From: Acidobacteriota bacterium
Lineage (GTDB): Bacteria; Acidobacteriota; Terriglobia; Acidiferrales; UBA7541
NCBI GenBank assembly: GCA_021818865.1
Contig: JAKASX010000036.1
Location: 1 to 33,592, forward strand
Direction of reading: 5' to 3'
DNA length: 33,592 nt
Shown here piece after piece: positions 10,240 to 17,922 of this stretch; position 1 is the stretch's first letter, and every line of letters begins with the position of its first letter. The notes under the pieces were generated by a model. It saw nothing but the letters and a program-made list of their open reading frames with translations, made no database searches and was not told where the DNA came from. A program made the translations under genes and the position numbers.

Positions 10240-11615
10240 GCTTCCCCCCTCTGGGAATGCCGCCGCCAGAGCCACTGCGCCGGAATTCCGGCGGCCAGAA
10301 TCGCGAATCCGATGCCCGCGTGCACGGGATCGTGCAGCACCGTGCCCAAAACCACCAGCCACGAAGCCGCAATATATCCCAGCGTCGTCCACGGATGGCC
10401 CGGCACGCGGAAACGCGCCGTTTCGCGCCCCTGGCGGAAACGTTGACGAAACAGGCAGGTGGCCGTCAAGCCCATGAACAGCAGGTCGATCGAAATCATG
10501 TAATTCAGTATCTGCTCGTAACGCCCCGAAACCGCGATCACGATCGCCCACGCCCCTTGCAGAATGATCGCAACCACCGGCACGCGCGTGCGCGGATCCA
10601 GCCAGCCCACTGCGCGAAAGAAAACGCCGTCGCGCGCCATCGCGTAATAGACGCGCGGCGCGGTCAGCATGGCCTGGCTCAGGAATCCCAGTGCGGAAAG
10701 CGCGATCCCGAACGCGATGATTTCCCCTCCGCGCTCGCCGAGCGCCATCCGCATCACCGCCGATGCGGGCGCCGTCGCCGCCGCAAGCCCCGCCGAACCG
10801 AGCGTCCGCAGCGAAATGAAGTTCACCAGCAGGTACAGCACCGTCACTCCCACGACGCCCAGCACGAGCCCGCGCGGCAGGGTTCGCTCCGGCTGCTTCA
10901 CTTCTCCGGCGATGAAATTCGCCGTCTGATAGCCGCCGTAGGAAAACATCACCGGCGCCATCGCCGCGCCAAACGCGGCAATCGCCACGGCCGAACCGGA
11001 AGGCCCCTGGGCGTGCGCGGCCGCCTGCGCCGCCGGCCGCGTGAAAAACCAGCCGCAGAAAACCAGCGCCCCGATCGCCAGAATCTTCAGCACCATCAAT
11101 CCGCTTTGCACGCCGCTGCCCGCGCGCACGCCCAGGCAATTGATGATCGTGAACAGCGCGAGCGCCAGCGCGGCCAGCGCCGCTCTGGAAAGTCCCATCG
11201 GCACGAGTTCCCGCGCGTAGTGCGCAAACGTCACCGCAACCGCGGCCATCCCTCCCGTCTGCACCACCAGCAGCAGCGCCCAGCCGTAAAGAAACGCCAC
11301 GCTCGGCCGGTACGCTTCGCGCAGATAGGCGTATTGCCCGCCCACTTCCGGCAGCCGCGCCCCCAGTTCCGCGTAGACGAGCGAACCCGCCAGCGCGATC
11401 ATTCCGCCCAGCGCCCACGCCGCCAGAATTTCCACCGGCTCGTGCAGTTCCTGCGCCACCACGTACGGATTGATGAAAATCCCCGCGCCGACAATCCCTC
11501 CCATCACCACCATCGTCGTGTCGAAAAGCCCCAGCGCGCGGGCCAGGCCGGGGCCCGGCGGCGCGCCGCTACCGGTCGGTGGGGAAGACGCCCGAGGTTG
11601 TGACTCGTGAGCCAC
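10236..11615 (-). CDS. APC-family amino-acid permease
   Basis: The 459-residue protein has about twelve hydrophobic segments and the APC first-helix motif TMVVMGGIVGAGIFINPYVV (about residues 34-53), with the helix-breaking GAGIF that binds the substrate backbone. This places it among amino-acid/polyamine/cation transporters, closest in style to LAT-type exchangers. The start is the GTG at 11615; no other start exists before the first helix. The N-terminal 30 residues are Pro/Ser-rich and probably cytoplasmic. A TTGCCA-N16-TAGAGT promoter lies so close (-10 at 11628-11633) that the mRNA may be nearly leaderless. The aminotransferase follows with an ATGA overlap. Confidence 0.92.
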   Translation of the reverse strand: MAHESQPRASSPPTGSGAPPGPGLARALGLFDTTMVVMGGIVGAGIFINPYVVAQELHEPVEILAAWALGGMIALAGSLVYAELGARLPEVGGQYAYLREAYRPSVAFLYGWALLLVVQTGGMAAVAVTFAHYARELVPMGLSRAALAALALALFTIINCLGVRAGSGVQSGLMVLKILAIGALVFCGWFFTRPAAQAAAHAQGPSGSAVAIAAFGAAMAPVMFSYGGYQTANFIAGEVKQPERTLPRGLVLGVVGVTVLYLLVNFISLRTLGSAGLAAATAPASAVMRMALGERGGEIIAFGIALSALGFLSQAMLTAPRVYYAMARDGVFFRAVGWLDPRTRVPVVAIILQGAWAIVIAVSGRYEQILNYMISIDLLFMGLTATCLFRQRFRQGRETARFRVPGHPWTTLGYIAASWLVVLGTVLHDPVHAGIGFAILAAGIPAQWLWRRHSQRGEA

Positions 11616-11627
11616 GGTCAGCGTGAC

Positions 11628-11655
11628 ACTCTAACATTGTTGTGCCTGATGGCAA
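11628..11655 (-). promoter_or_regulatory. Putative promoter of the permease-aminotransferase operon
   Basis: Read on the minus strand, TTGCCA (11650-11655) and TAGAGT (11628-11633) are 16 nt apart (5/6 and 4/6 consensus matches). The predicted start near 11621 leaves only about six nucleotides before GTG 11615, and no Shine-Dalgarno sequence is visible. Confidence 0.45.
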
Positions 11656-11683
11656 CGCCGGCGAATGGTCCGCTGCGCCGCGC

Positions 11684-11712
11684 TGGACCCTCCGCCAAGG
11701 CTGCGGCAGAAT
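11684..11712 (+). promoter_or_regulatory. Weak putative promoter of the sugar cluster
   Basis: TGGACC (11684-11689), a 17-nt spacer and CAGAAT (11707-11712) form a modest sigma-70 match in the divergent region between the permease and glycosyltransferase genes. The leader to ATG 11838 would be about 120 nt. No strong ribosome-binding site precedes that ATG. Confidence 0.25.
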
Positions 11713-11837
11713 CGTGCGATGATGAGGAGCATGAACGGCGCGAAGGCAAACGGGGCCGCGGTGCCAGGCTCAGGCGGTCGCTCGGCGATGCTACCGCCGC
11801 GGGTGCGCCTTCGCTGCGGGAAGCGGCCGCTCCCGAA

Positions 11838-12596
11838 ATGAGCCGCGCTCCCGATCTTTCCGTCGTCATTCCCGCGTACAACGAGGCGCAGCGCCTGCCG
11901 CGCACGCTCGAGCGCGTCGGCGCCTGGGCCAGGGCGCAGCGCGAAACCTCCGGTCTCGAAAGCGAAATCCTCGTCGTGGACGACGGATCGAAAGACGGCA
12001 CCGCGGAGGTCGTCGCCGATTGGGCCGCGCGGCTGCCCGGCCTGCGCCTGGTCTCGAACGAAGGCAATCGCGGCAAGGGCTACAGCGTGCGCCACGGCAT
12101 GCTCGAGACGCGCGGCAAAATCGCCCTCTTCACCGACGCCGATCTTTCCGCCCCGATCGAGGAAGCGGGAAAGCTGCTCGCCGCGCTCGAATCCGCCGAC
12201 GTCGCCATCGGCTCGCGCGCCCTCGATCGCCGCCTCATCGAAATCCACCAGTCCGGTTCGCGCGAGCTCGCCGGCCGCGTTTTCAACGCTTTCGTGCGCC
12301 TGATGACCGGCGTGCCGTTTCTCGATACGCAATGCGGCTTCAAGGCGTTTCGCATGGGCCGCGCCCGAATCCTCTTCGAGCAGCAGCGGATCGAGGATTT
12401 CGGCTTCGATCCGGAATTGCTCTATCTGGCGCGGCGGCACGGTCTGAAGGCGGTCGAAGTTCCGGTCCGCTGGGCGCACGATCCCGGCAGCAAGATCCAC
12501 ATGGTGCGCGACAGCCTGCGGATGTTCTGGGATCTGGTCAAGGTTCGCGCCAACAGCCTGCTGGGCCGCTATCCGCGCCGCCCGCAACCACGATGA
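11838..12596 (+). CDS. GT2 glycosyltransferase, dolichyl-phosphate-glucose-synthase-like
   Basis: This 252-residue family-2 glycosyltransferase most resembles the DPG synthase (Alg5-like) group, which moves a sugar from an NDP-sugar to a polyprenyl phosphate at the inner face of the membrane. Motifs in order: VVIPAYNEAQRLPRTL (about 9-24), VVDDGSKDGT, GNRGKGYSVRHGML, the metal-binding LFTDADLSAPIEE, IGSRAL, and DTQCGFKAF. No strong transmembrane helix is visible, so it is probably peripheral. ATG 11838 is chosen because family members start just before the VVIPAYNE strand; upstream in-frame sequence is low-complexity. It overlaps the nucleotidyltransferase gene by 4 nt (ATGA), suggesting that gene supplies its donor. 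Confidence 0.9.
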   Translation: MSRAPDLSVVIPAYNEAQRLPRTLERVGAWARAQRETSGLESEILVVDDGSKDGTAEVVADWAARLPGLRLVSNEGNRGKGYSVRHGMLETRGKIALFTDADLSAPIEEAGKLLAALESADVAIGSRALDRRLIEIHQSGSRELAGRVFNAFVRLMTGVPFLDTQCGFKAFRMGRARILFEQQRIEDFGFDPELLYLARRHGLKAVEVPVRWAHDPGSKIHMVRDSLRMFWDLVKVRANSLLGRYPRRPQPR

Positions 12597-13411
12597 CGGG
12601 CGAAATCGACAAGGCGATCATTCTCGCGCGCGGCCTGGGAAAGCGCATGCGCCGCGCCGAAGACGGCGTCTCGCTCGAAGCCGAACAGGAAAAAGCGGCT
12701 GCCGATGGCGTGAAAGCGATGGTGCCCTTCGGCCGTCCGTTCCTCGATTACGTTTTGAGCGGTCTCGCCGACGCCGGTTTTCGCCGCATCTGCCTCGTCG
12801 TCGGTCCCGAGCACGACGCGATCCGCGACTATTATCACGGCGCCGGGCGCCCCCGCCGGCTCAGCGTCGAGTTCGCCATCCAGGCCGAACCGCTCGGCAC
12901 CGCCGACGCCCTGCTCTCGGCGCAATCTTTCGTCGGCGAAGATGAATTTATCGTCCTCAATTCCGATAACTACTATCCGGTTTCCGCGCTCGTGGTTCTC
13001 CGCACGATGGGCGAACCGGGAACGGTTCTGTTCGAGCGCGGGGGCCTGCTGCGCGGCAACGTTCCCGCCGAACGGATTCGCGATTTCGCTGTCACCGTGG
13101 TCGACGCCTCGGGCTACCTCGCCGATATCATCGAAAAGCCGGACGAGCAAACTTTCCGCGCCGCCGGCGAAAACGCCCTGGTGAGCATGAATATCTGGCG
13201 GCTCTCGCCCGCATTTTTCGACGCCTGCCGGAGCGTCGAAATTTCCGCTCGCGGCGAGCGGGAACTGCCGCAGGCGATTCGGCTCGCCGTGCGTACACTC
13301 GGCCTGCGCCTGAAAGTCGCGCGTTCCGGTGAACCGGTGCTCGATCTCTCGCGCCGCGGTGATATCGCTTCGATTGGCCGTTGGCTGCGCGGCATCGAGG
13401 CCAATCCGTGA
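12593..13411 (+). CDS. Sugar-1-phosphate nucleotidyltransferase
   Basis: The 272-residue protein is an NTP-transferase-fold enzyme that likely joins a sugar-1-phosphate to a nucleoside triphosphate. The signature loop reads LARGLGKRMRR (11-21), a variant of the usual LAGGxGTRL. KAMVPFGRPFLDYVL supplies the second conserved lysine, LGTADAL the nucleotide-sugar contact, and LNSDNYY the metal-binding Asp. Compared with RmlA-type enzymes it has an insert of charged residues (about 22-40) between the loop and the lysine. It overlaps the glycosyltransferase stop and the kinase start by 4 nt each, so all three are coupled. The sugar and base are unknown; galactose would fit the kinase. Confidence 0.87.
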   Translation: MTGEIDKAIILARGLGKRMRRAEDGVSLEAEQEKAAADGVKAMVPFGRPFLDYVLSGLADAGFRRICLVVGPEHDAIRDYYHGAGRPRRLSVEFAIQAEPLGTADALLSAQSFVGEDEFIVLNSDNYYPVSALVVLRTMGEPGTVLFERGGLLRGNVPAERIRDFAVTVVDASGYLADIIEKPDEQTFRAAGENALVSMNIWRLSPAFFDACRSVEISARGERELPQAIRLAVRTLGLRLKVARSGEPVLDLSRRGDIASIGRWLRGIEANP

Positions 13412-14754
13412 CACTGGCGCTCGAATCGCGCCTGGCCGAAGCAGGACTGAGCGCCGCCGAATCCGCCCGCAAGCAGGCGCTTTTCGAAACTGCCGACCAG
13501 CCGCTCGTTCGCCGTTCTGGCGCGTCCATCGGTGAGCTTTGGCGCTGGTTCGTGCCGGGCCGCATCGAAATTTTCGGCAAACACACCGATTACGCCGGCG
13601 GCCGCAGCCTGGTCTGCGCCCTTGAGCGCGGCTTCTGCGTCGCGGCCGCGCCGCGCGAAGACGCACTCCTGTGCGTCACCGACGCGCTCTCCGGCGAGCG
13701 CGCGGAAATCCCGATTTCGCCCGAAATCGAAATCGGCCAGGCGGATTGGACCGTCTATCCGCGGACGGTCGCGCGCCGCCTCGCCCGCAATTTCGGCCAC
13801 TCGCTCGCCGGAATCGAAATCGCTTTCGCGAGCGATCTCCCGCGCTCGGCCGGGCTCAGCAGTTCCAGCGCTCTGCTCGTCGCCGTTTTCACCGCTCTCG
13901 CCCGTCGCAATCCCCTTGAAAATCACGCCGCCTGGCGAGGCGCAATTCACACTTCGTTGGATCTCGCCGGCTATCTCGGCGCCATCGAAAGCGGCACGGG
14001 TTTCGGCTCGCTTCCCGGCGGCGAGGGTGTGGGGACCTTTGGCGGCAGCGAGGATCACGCCGCCATCCTCTGTTCCCGCGCCGGCCATGCCGGCCTGTTT
14101 TCCTTTTGCCCCGTGCGCCTCGAGCAGACGATTCCGCTGCCGGAAAATTGGCTTTTCGCGGTTGGTGTGAGCGGCGTCGTGGCGGAAAAAACTGGCAGCG
14201 CGCGCGAAAGCTACAACCGCGCCTCGCTCTCCAGCGCGGCCATTCTCGCTCTCTGGCGCTCGGCCACCGGTCGCGCCGATCGCACGCTGGCCGATGCGGT
14301 GCGCTCATCACCCGAAGCGCCCGAACGCATCCGCGAACTTCTTCGCCGCGATTCCGATGCTTCTTTCCCCTCCGAGGAACTTCTTGCCCGTTTCGATCAG
14401 TTTTTCGACGAAAGCGAATCCCTCGTTCCGGCGGCCGCCGGCGCGCTGGCCCGGGGCGATTTCGCCTCGCTCGGTGCTCTCGCCGAACGCTCGCAAGCCG
14501 GTGCCGAACGCGGTTTGCGAAATCAGGTGCCGGAAACGATCGCGCTGGTGCAGTTGGCGAAGGAACTGGGCGCGATACCATCCTCGGCGTTTGGCGCTGG
14601 TTTCGGCGGCAGCGTATGGGCGCTCGTCCGAGGCGGCGAAGCCACCGAATTTCGCGAGCAATGGGAAAAGGCGTATCGCCGGAATTTTCCCGGCGCCGCT
14701 GCTTGCCAGTGCTTCCTCACCGGCGCGGGCCCGGCGCTTCTCGATCTTTCGTGA
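13408..14754 (+). CDS. Galactokinase-like GHMP sugar kinase
   Basis: This 448-residue GHMP kinase would phosphorylate a hexose at C1 with ATP. Three family motifs are present: GRIEIFGKHTDYAGG (51-65), the ATP loop LPRSAGLSSSSA (144-155), and GAGFGGSVWAL (396-406). GGSEDH around Asp216 probably holds the catalytic base found in GIMDQ of true galactokinases. The first motif has Lys58 where galactokinases have Glu (GEHTDY), a residue that contacts the sugar, so specificity may differ from galactose. The start is GTG 13408, overlapping the previous stop by 4 nt (GTGA); the open frame further upstream is a shadow. The N-terminal 45 residues look like a helical extension. Confidence 0.88.
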   Translation: MTLALESRLAEAGLSAAESARKQALFETADQPLVRRSGASIGELWRWFVPGRIEIFGKHTDYAGGRSLVCALERGFCVAAAPREDALLCVTDALSGERAEIPISPEIEIGQADWTVYPRTVARRLARNFGHSLAGIEIAFASDLPRSAGLSSSSALLVAVFTALARRNPLENHAAWRGAIHTSLDLAGYLGAIESGTGFGSLPGGEGVGTFGGSEDHAAILCSRAGHAGLFSFCPVRLEQTIPLPENWLFAVGVSGVVAEKTGSARESYNRASLSSAAILALWRSATGRADRTLADAVRSSPEAPERIRELLRRDSDASFPSEELLARFDQFFDESESLVPAAAGALARGDFASLGALAERSQAGAERGLRNQVPETIALVQLAKELGAIPSSAFGAGFGGSVWALVRGGEATEFREQWEKAYRRNFPGAAACQCFLTGAGPALLDLS

Positions 14755-14780
14755 AGGTTCGGCAGCAAACGGAGCAAGCC

Positions 14781-16844
14781 ATGGACAAACGGGACTTGGA
14801 GAGACAACAAATTTCCGAATATTCCCGCCGCGAATTTCTAGGCCGCGCGACGCTTGGGCTAGGCGCCATTGCCGGTCTGCCTTTGCTCGCCGAAACCGGC
14901 CTATTCACCGGCCTTCCCGCGGCCACGCCCACGCGCTCGGGCCGATCCGGCAAAAACGTCACGCTCGAAAACGCCGCCATCCGCGCCGAATGGGAAATTT
15001 CGCCCACCGGCGTAAAGCTGCTCGAAATCGCCGACCTCTCTACCGGACACAAGTTCGGGCCATTGCCCGAAGTCTTTGCGCTGACCCTCGGCGACGGCAG
15101 GCGAATCGCATCGAGCTCTATCCGGCTCCATCGCAAGCCCAAATTCGCAAACCTGCACGCCGATCCCGGTTCTTCGCGCCTCGCCGCCAGCTTCGGCGGC
15201 CGCGAGGTCGCCGCCGAATTCCGCGATGATGCCAGCGGCCTCGAAATCGCCTGGCGCGGCATTTTGCGGGACGGCTCGCGCTACCTGCGCCAGGAAATCA
15301 AGGTCCGTGCGCACCGCGGCGACGTCATGATTCGCGAAATCCGCATGATGGATTTTTCCGGTGCCGGCCTGGCTGCGGCCGGCACGGTGAAGGGTTCGCC
15401 GATCACTGCCGGCGACTGGTTTTTGGGATTCGAGCATCCGCTTTCGGAAACGGTCGTGGAAAACGGCCGCGCGCGCGCGTTTTTGACTCGCGTGCTTCCT
15501 CTCGAAGCGGGCCACGCCGCGGCGTATTCCTCCGTCATCGGTCCGGCGGATGCCGGCCAGATGCGCCGCGATTTTCTCGCCTACCTTGAGCGCGAGCGCG
15601 CCCATCCCTACCGCGCGTTTCTTCATTACAACTCCTGGTACGATCTCGGCTTTTTCACCCCTTACAACCAAACCGAAGCGCTGGACGCGATTCGCGGCAT
15701 GGGCGACGCGCTATATGTGAAGCGCGGTGTCACGCTTCGCTCATTTCTTTTCGACGACGGCTGGGACAATCACAAAATGTGGGGATTCAATTCCGGGTTT
15801 CCGCATGGGTTCGCCCCGCTGCGCCGCGCCGCGGCTCGCTATGGCGCCGCGCCCGGCGTCTGGCTTTCGCCCTGGGGCGGCTACGGCAAGCCGCGCGAGG
15901 AGCGGCTCGCCTGGGCTCGCGCTCACGGCTACGAAATCGATAGCGAAGGTCTTGCGCTCGCAGGACCGAAATACTACAAGCGCTTCCGCGAGGTCTGTTT
16001 GCAGTTCATCCACAAATACGGTGTCAATCAATTCAAGCTCGACGGCACCGGCAGCGCCTCCACCACCGTTCCCGGCAGCCGGTTCGATAGCGATTTCGAC
16101 GCGGCCATCCACCTGATCGGCGATCTTCGCGCCGCTGAGCCCTCGCTTTTCATCAATCTCACCACCGGTACGTATCCTTCGCCTTTCTGGCTCCGCTGGG
16201 CCGATTCCACCTGGCGCGGCGGCGACGATCACGATTTCACCGGCGTCGGCACCAATCGCCAGCGCTGGATCACCTATCGCGACGCCGCCACGTTTTCGCA
16301 TGTGGTGCGGCGCGGCCCGCTCTATCCGCTCAATTCCCTGATGCTTCACGGCATCATCTACGCGCGCTACGCCAAAAGGTTAAGCGTCGATCCCGGCCAC
16401 GATTTCGGCGACGAAGTCCGCTCCTATTTCGGCACGGGAACCCAGCTTCAGGAGATGTACATCACCCATTCGCTTCTCTCCGGCGCCGATTGGGACGCAT
16501 TGGCCGAAGCGGCCAACTGGTCACGCGACCATCAAGACATTCTGGTGGATACGCACTGGGTCGGCGGCGATCCTGCGCAGCTCGAGCCCTACGGCTGGAC
16601 GGCGTGGGCGCCGGGCAAGCTGATTCTCACGCTGCGAAATCCCTCCGCCCGGCGGCAATCGTTCGTTCTGGACGTCGAGCGCACGTTCGAATTGCCCTCT
16701 GGCGCACCGGAGCGCTACGCGGCGCGAAGCCCGTGGAAAAAAGACGCAGACCGCCCCGCCATCGCGCTCGTCGCCGGTGAACCTCACGAGTTCACGCTCG
16801 ATCCTTTCGAAGTCCTCACGCTCGAAGCCGCCGCGCAAGCCTAA
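14781..16844 (+). CDS. Tat-exported alpha-galactosidase-like glycoside hydrolase (clan GH-D style)
   Basis: The 687-residue protein begins with a twin-arginine signal (SRREFLGRATLG, Arg16-Arg17) and a hydrophobic stretch to about residue 50, so it is exported folded. A beta-rich N-terminal domain (about 55-280) precedes a TIM-barrel with FLFDDGWDN (Asp325-Asp326), FKLDGTGS with the likely nucleophile Asp421, and RGGDDHDF (Asp482, Asp483, Asp485) as acid/base candidates. This layout matches melibiase-type enzymes (GH36/GH27 clan); a beta C-terminal domain ends the protein. GGAG at 14771-14774 is 6 nt before ATG 14781, 26 nt after the sugar kinase, so it may be the extracytoplasmic feeder of that cluster. 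Alpha-galactosidase is the best guess; another alpha-glycoside is possible. Confidence 0.82.
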   Translation: MDKRDLERQQISEYSRREFLGRATLGLGAIAGLPLLAETGLFTGLPAATPTRSGRSGKNVTLENAAIRAEWEISPTGVKLLEIADLSTGHKFGPLPEVFALTLGDGRRIASSSIRLHRKPKFANLHADPGSSRLAASFGGREVAAEFRDDASGLEIAWRGILRDGSRYLRQEIKVRAHRGDVMIREIRMMDFSGAGLAAAGTVKGSPITAGDWFLGFEHPLSETVVENGRARAFLTRVLPLEAGHAAAYSSVIGPADAGQMRRDFLAYLERERAHPYRAFLHYNSWYDLGFFTPYNQTEALDAIRGMGDALYVKRGVTLRSFLFDDGWDNHKMWGFNSGFPHGFAPLRRAAARYGAAPGVWLSPWGGYGKPREERLAWARAHGYEIDSEGLALAGPKYYKRFREVCLQFIHKYGVNQFKLDGTGSASTTVPGSRFDSDFDAAIHLIGDLRAAEPSLFINLTTGTYPSPFWLRWADSTWRGGDDHDFTGVGTNRQRWITYRDAATFSHVVRRGPLYPLNSLMLHGIIYARYAKRLSVDPGHDFGDEVRSYFGTGTQLQEMYITHSLLSGADWDALAEAANWSRDHQDILVDTHWVGGDPAQLEPYGWTAWAPGKLILTLRNPSARRQSFVLDVERTFELPSGAPERYAARSPWKKDADRPAIALVAGEPHEFTLDPFEVLTLEAAAQA

Positions 16845-16931
16845 CGGCCGCCGCCGCTGCCGCGAACCTTTCGCACTCGCGGCATTTGTGCGACGATAGT
16901 TGGTAAGGCGGACGCGAGCGAGGAAACCGTC

Positions 16932-17750
16932 ATGAGCGAGTCAACCATCAAGGATGTCGTTCGGGAAAAATACGCCGCTGCCGCGAAACGCGTGCAAGTC
17001 GGCCAGCCGAAATCCTGCTGCGGCAGTTCCGCCGGAGCCGATCCCATTTGCTCCGATCTCTATTCCGTCGAGCAGATAGCCGGCCTGCCTGAAGAGGCGC
17101 TGCTCGCTTCGCTCGGTTGCGGCAATCCCACCGCGCTCGCGGCGCTACAGCCCGGCGAAACGGTGCTCGATCTTGGCTCGGGCGGAGGGATTGATGTTCT
17201 GCTGTCCGCGCGGCGCGTCGGCCCAACGGGCAAAGCCTACGGACTCGACATGACCGACGAAATGCTGGCTCTGGCGCGCGAAAATCGGCGGAAATCAGGA
17301 ATCGCGAACGCCGAGTTCCTCAAGGGTGAAATGGAAAACATGCCGCTCGAAGACGGCACGGTCGACGTGATCGTCTCCAATTGCGTGATCAATCTTTCCG
17401 CCGACAAGGATCGCGTGTTCCGCGAAGCGTTTCGCGTGCTGAAACCCGGCGGCCGGCTGGCGATTTCCGACGTGGTTTTCCGCGGCGAAATGCCCGCGGA
17501 AATCCAGCGCAACGTCGAGCTGTGGGTCGGTTGCGTGGCCGGAGCGCTCGAGGAATCCGACTATCGCGCCAAACTGGCCGCCGCGGGATTCGAAGCGATC
17601 GAAATCGAGCCCACGCGAATCTACCGCGCCGAGGACGCGCGCGAATTTCTCAAGACCAAGGGATTCGATTCCGAAGCCATGGCCGCCCAGATTGACGGCA
17701 AGGTGATAAGCGCGTTCGTCCGCGCCCGCAAGCCCGCTCAGCCGCGCTGA
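16932..17750 (+). CDS. arsM: Arsenite S-adenosylmethionine methyltransferase
   Basis: ArsM methylates trivalent arsenic using SAM to give methylated and volatile arsenicals. The 272-residue protein has SAM motif [10 protein letters not shown] (80-88), and the cysteine set expected for arsenic binding: Cys63 in LGCGNP, Cys151 in SNCVINL and Cys201 in VGCVAG, plus Cys29, Cys30 and Cys40 near the N-terminus (SCCGSS, PICSDLY). The conserved start segment VREKYAAAA and the [10 protein letters not shown] stretch are typical of the family. GAGG at 16920-16923 is 8 nt before ATG 16932. No arsR, arsB, acr3 or arsC is visible nearby, so it appears to be an orphan. Housekeeping gene context gives no further clue. 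Confidence 0.93.
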   Translation: MSESTIKDVVREKYAAAAKRVQVGQPKSCCGSSAGADPICSDLYSVEQIAGLPEEALLASLGCGNPTALAALQPGETVLDLGSGGGIDVLLSARRVGPTGKAYGLDMTDEMLALARENRRKSGIANAEFLKGEMENMPLEDGTVDVIVSNCVINLSADKDRVFREAFRVLKPGGRLAISDVVFRGEMPAEIQRNVELWVGCVAGALEESDYRAKLAAAGFEAIEIEPTRIYRAEDAREFLKTKGFDSEAMAAQIDGKVISAFVRARKPAQPR

Positions 17751-17922
17751 TCGTCGCGTTCGGCACGCAAGCTTCGAAGCCCACTCTCCATATTTTCTGC
17801 TCGTCCTTTTTTCCCTCGGCACGCCGGCGTCGGCCCGCCGGTGCAGGAAACGATAACTACCGCATGGCTCTTGTGCCACCGCGCGGTGTACAATCCCGCC
17901 GGGTTTCTCGATGGAGGTCTAG

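Noticed and set aside
8575-10446. A 623-codon plus-strand frame across the RDD and aminotransferase genes
   Set aside because: It overlaps two well-supported genes in other frames and is rich in Arg, Pro and His without family features.
17871-17894. A sigma-70 promoter TTGTGC/TACAAT before the BNR gene
   Set aside because: The spacer is only 12 nt and no better -35 was found; the TACAAT alone is noted as a possible -10.
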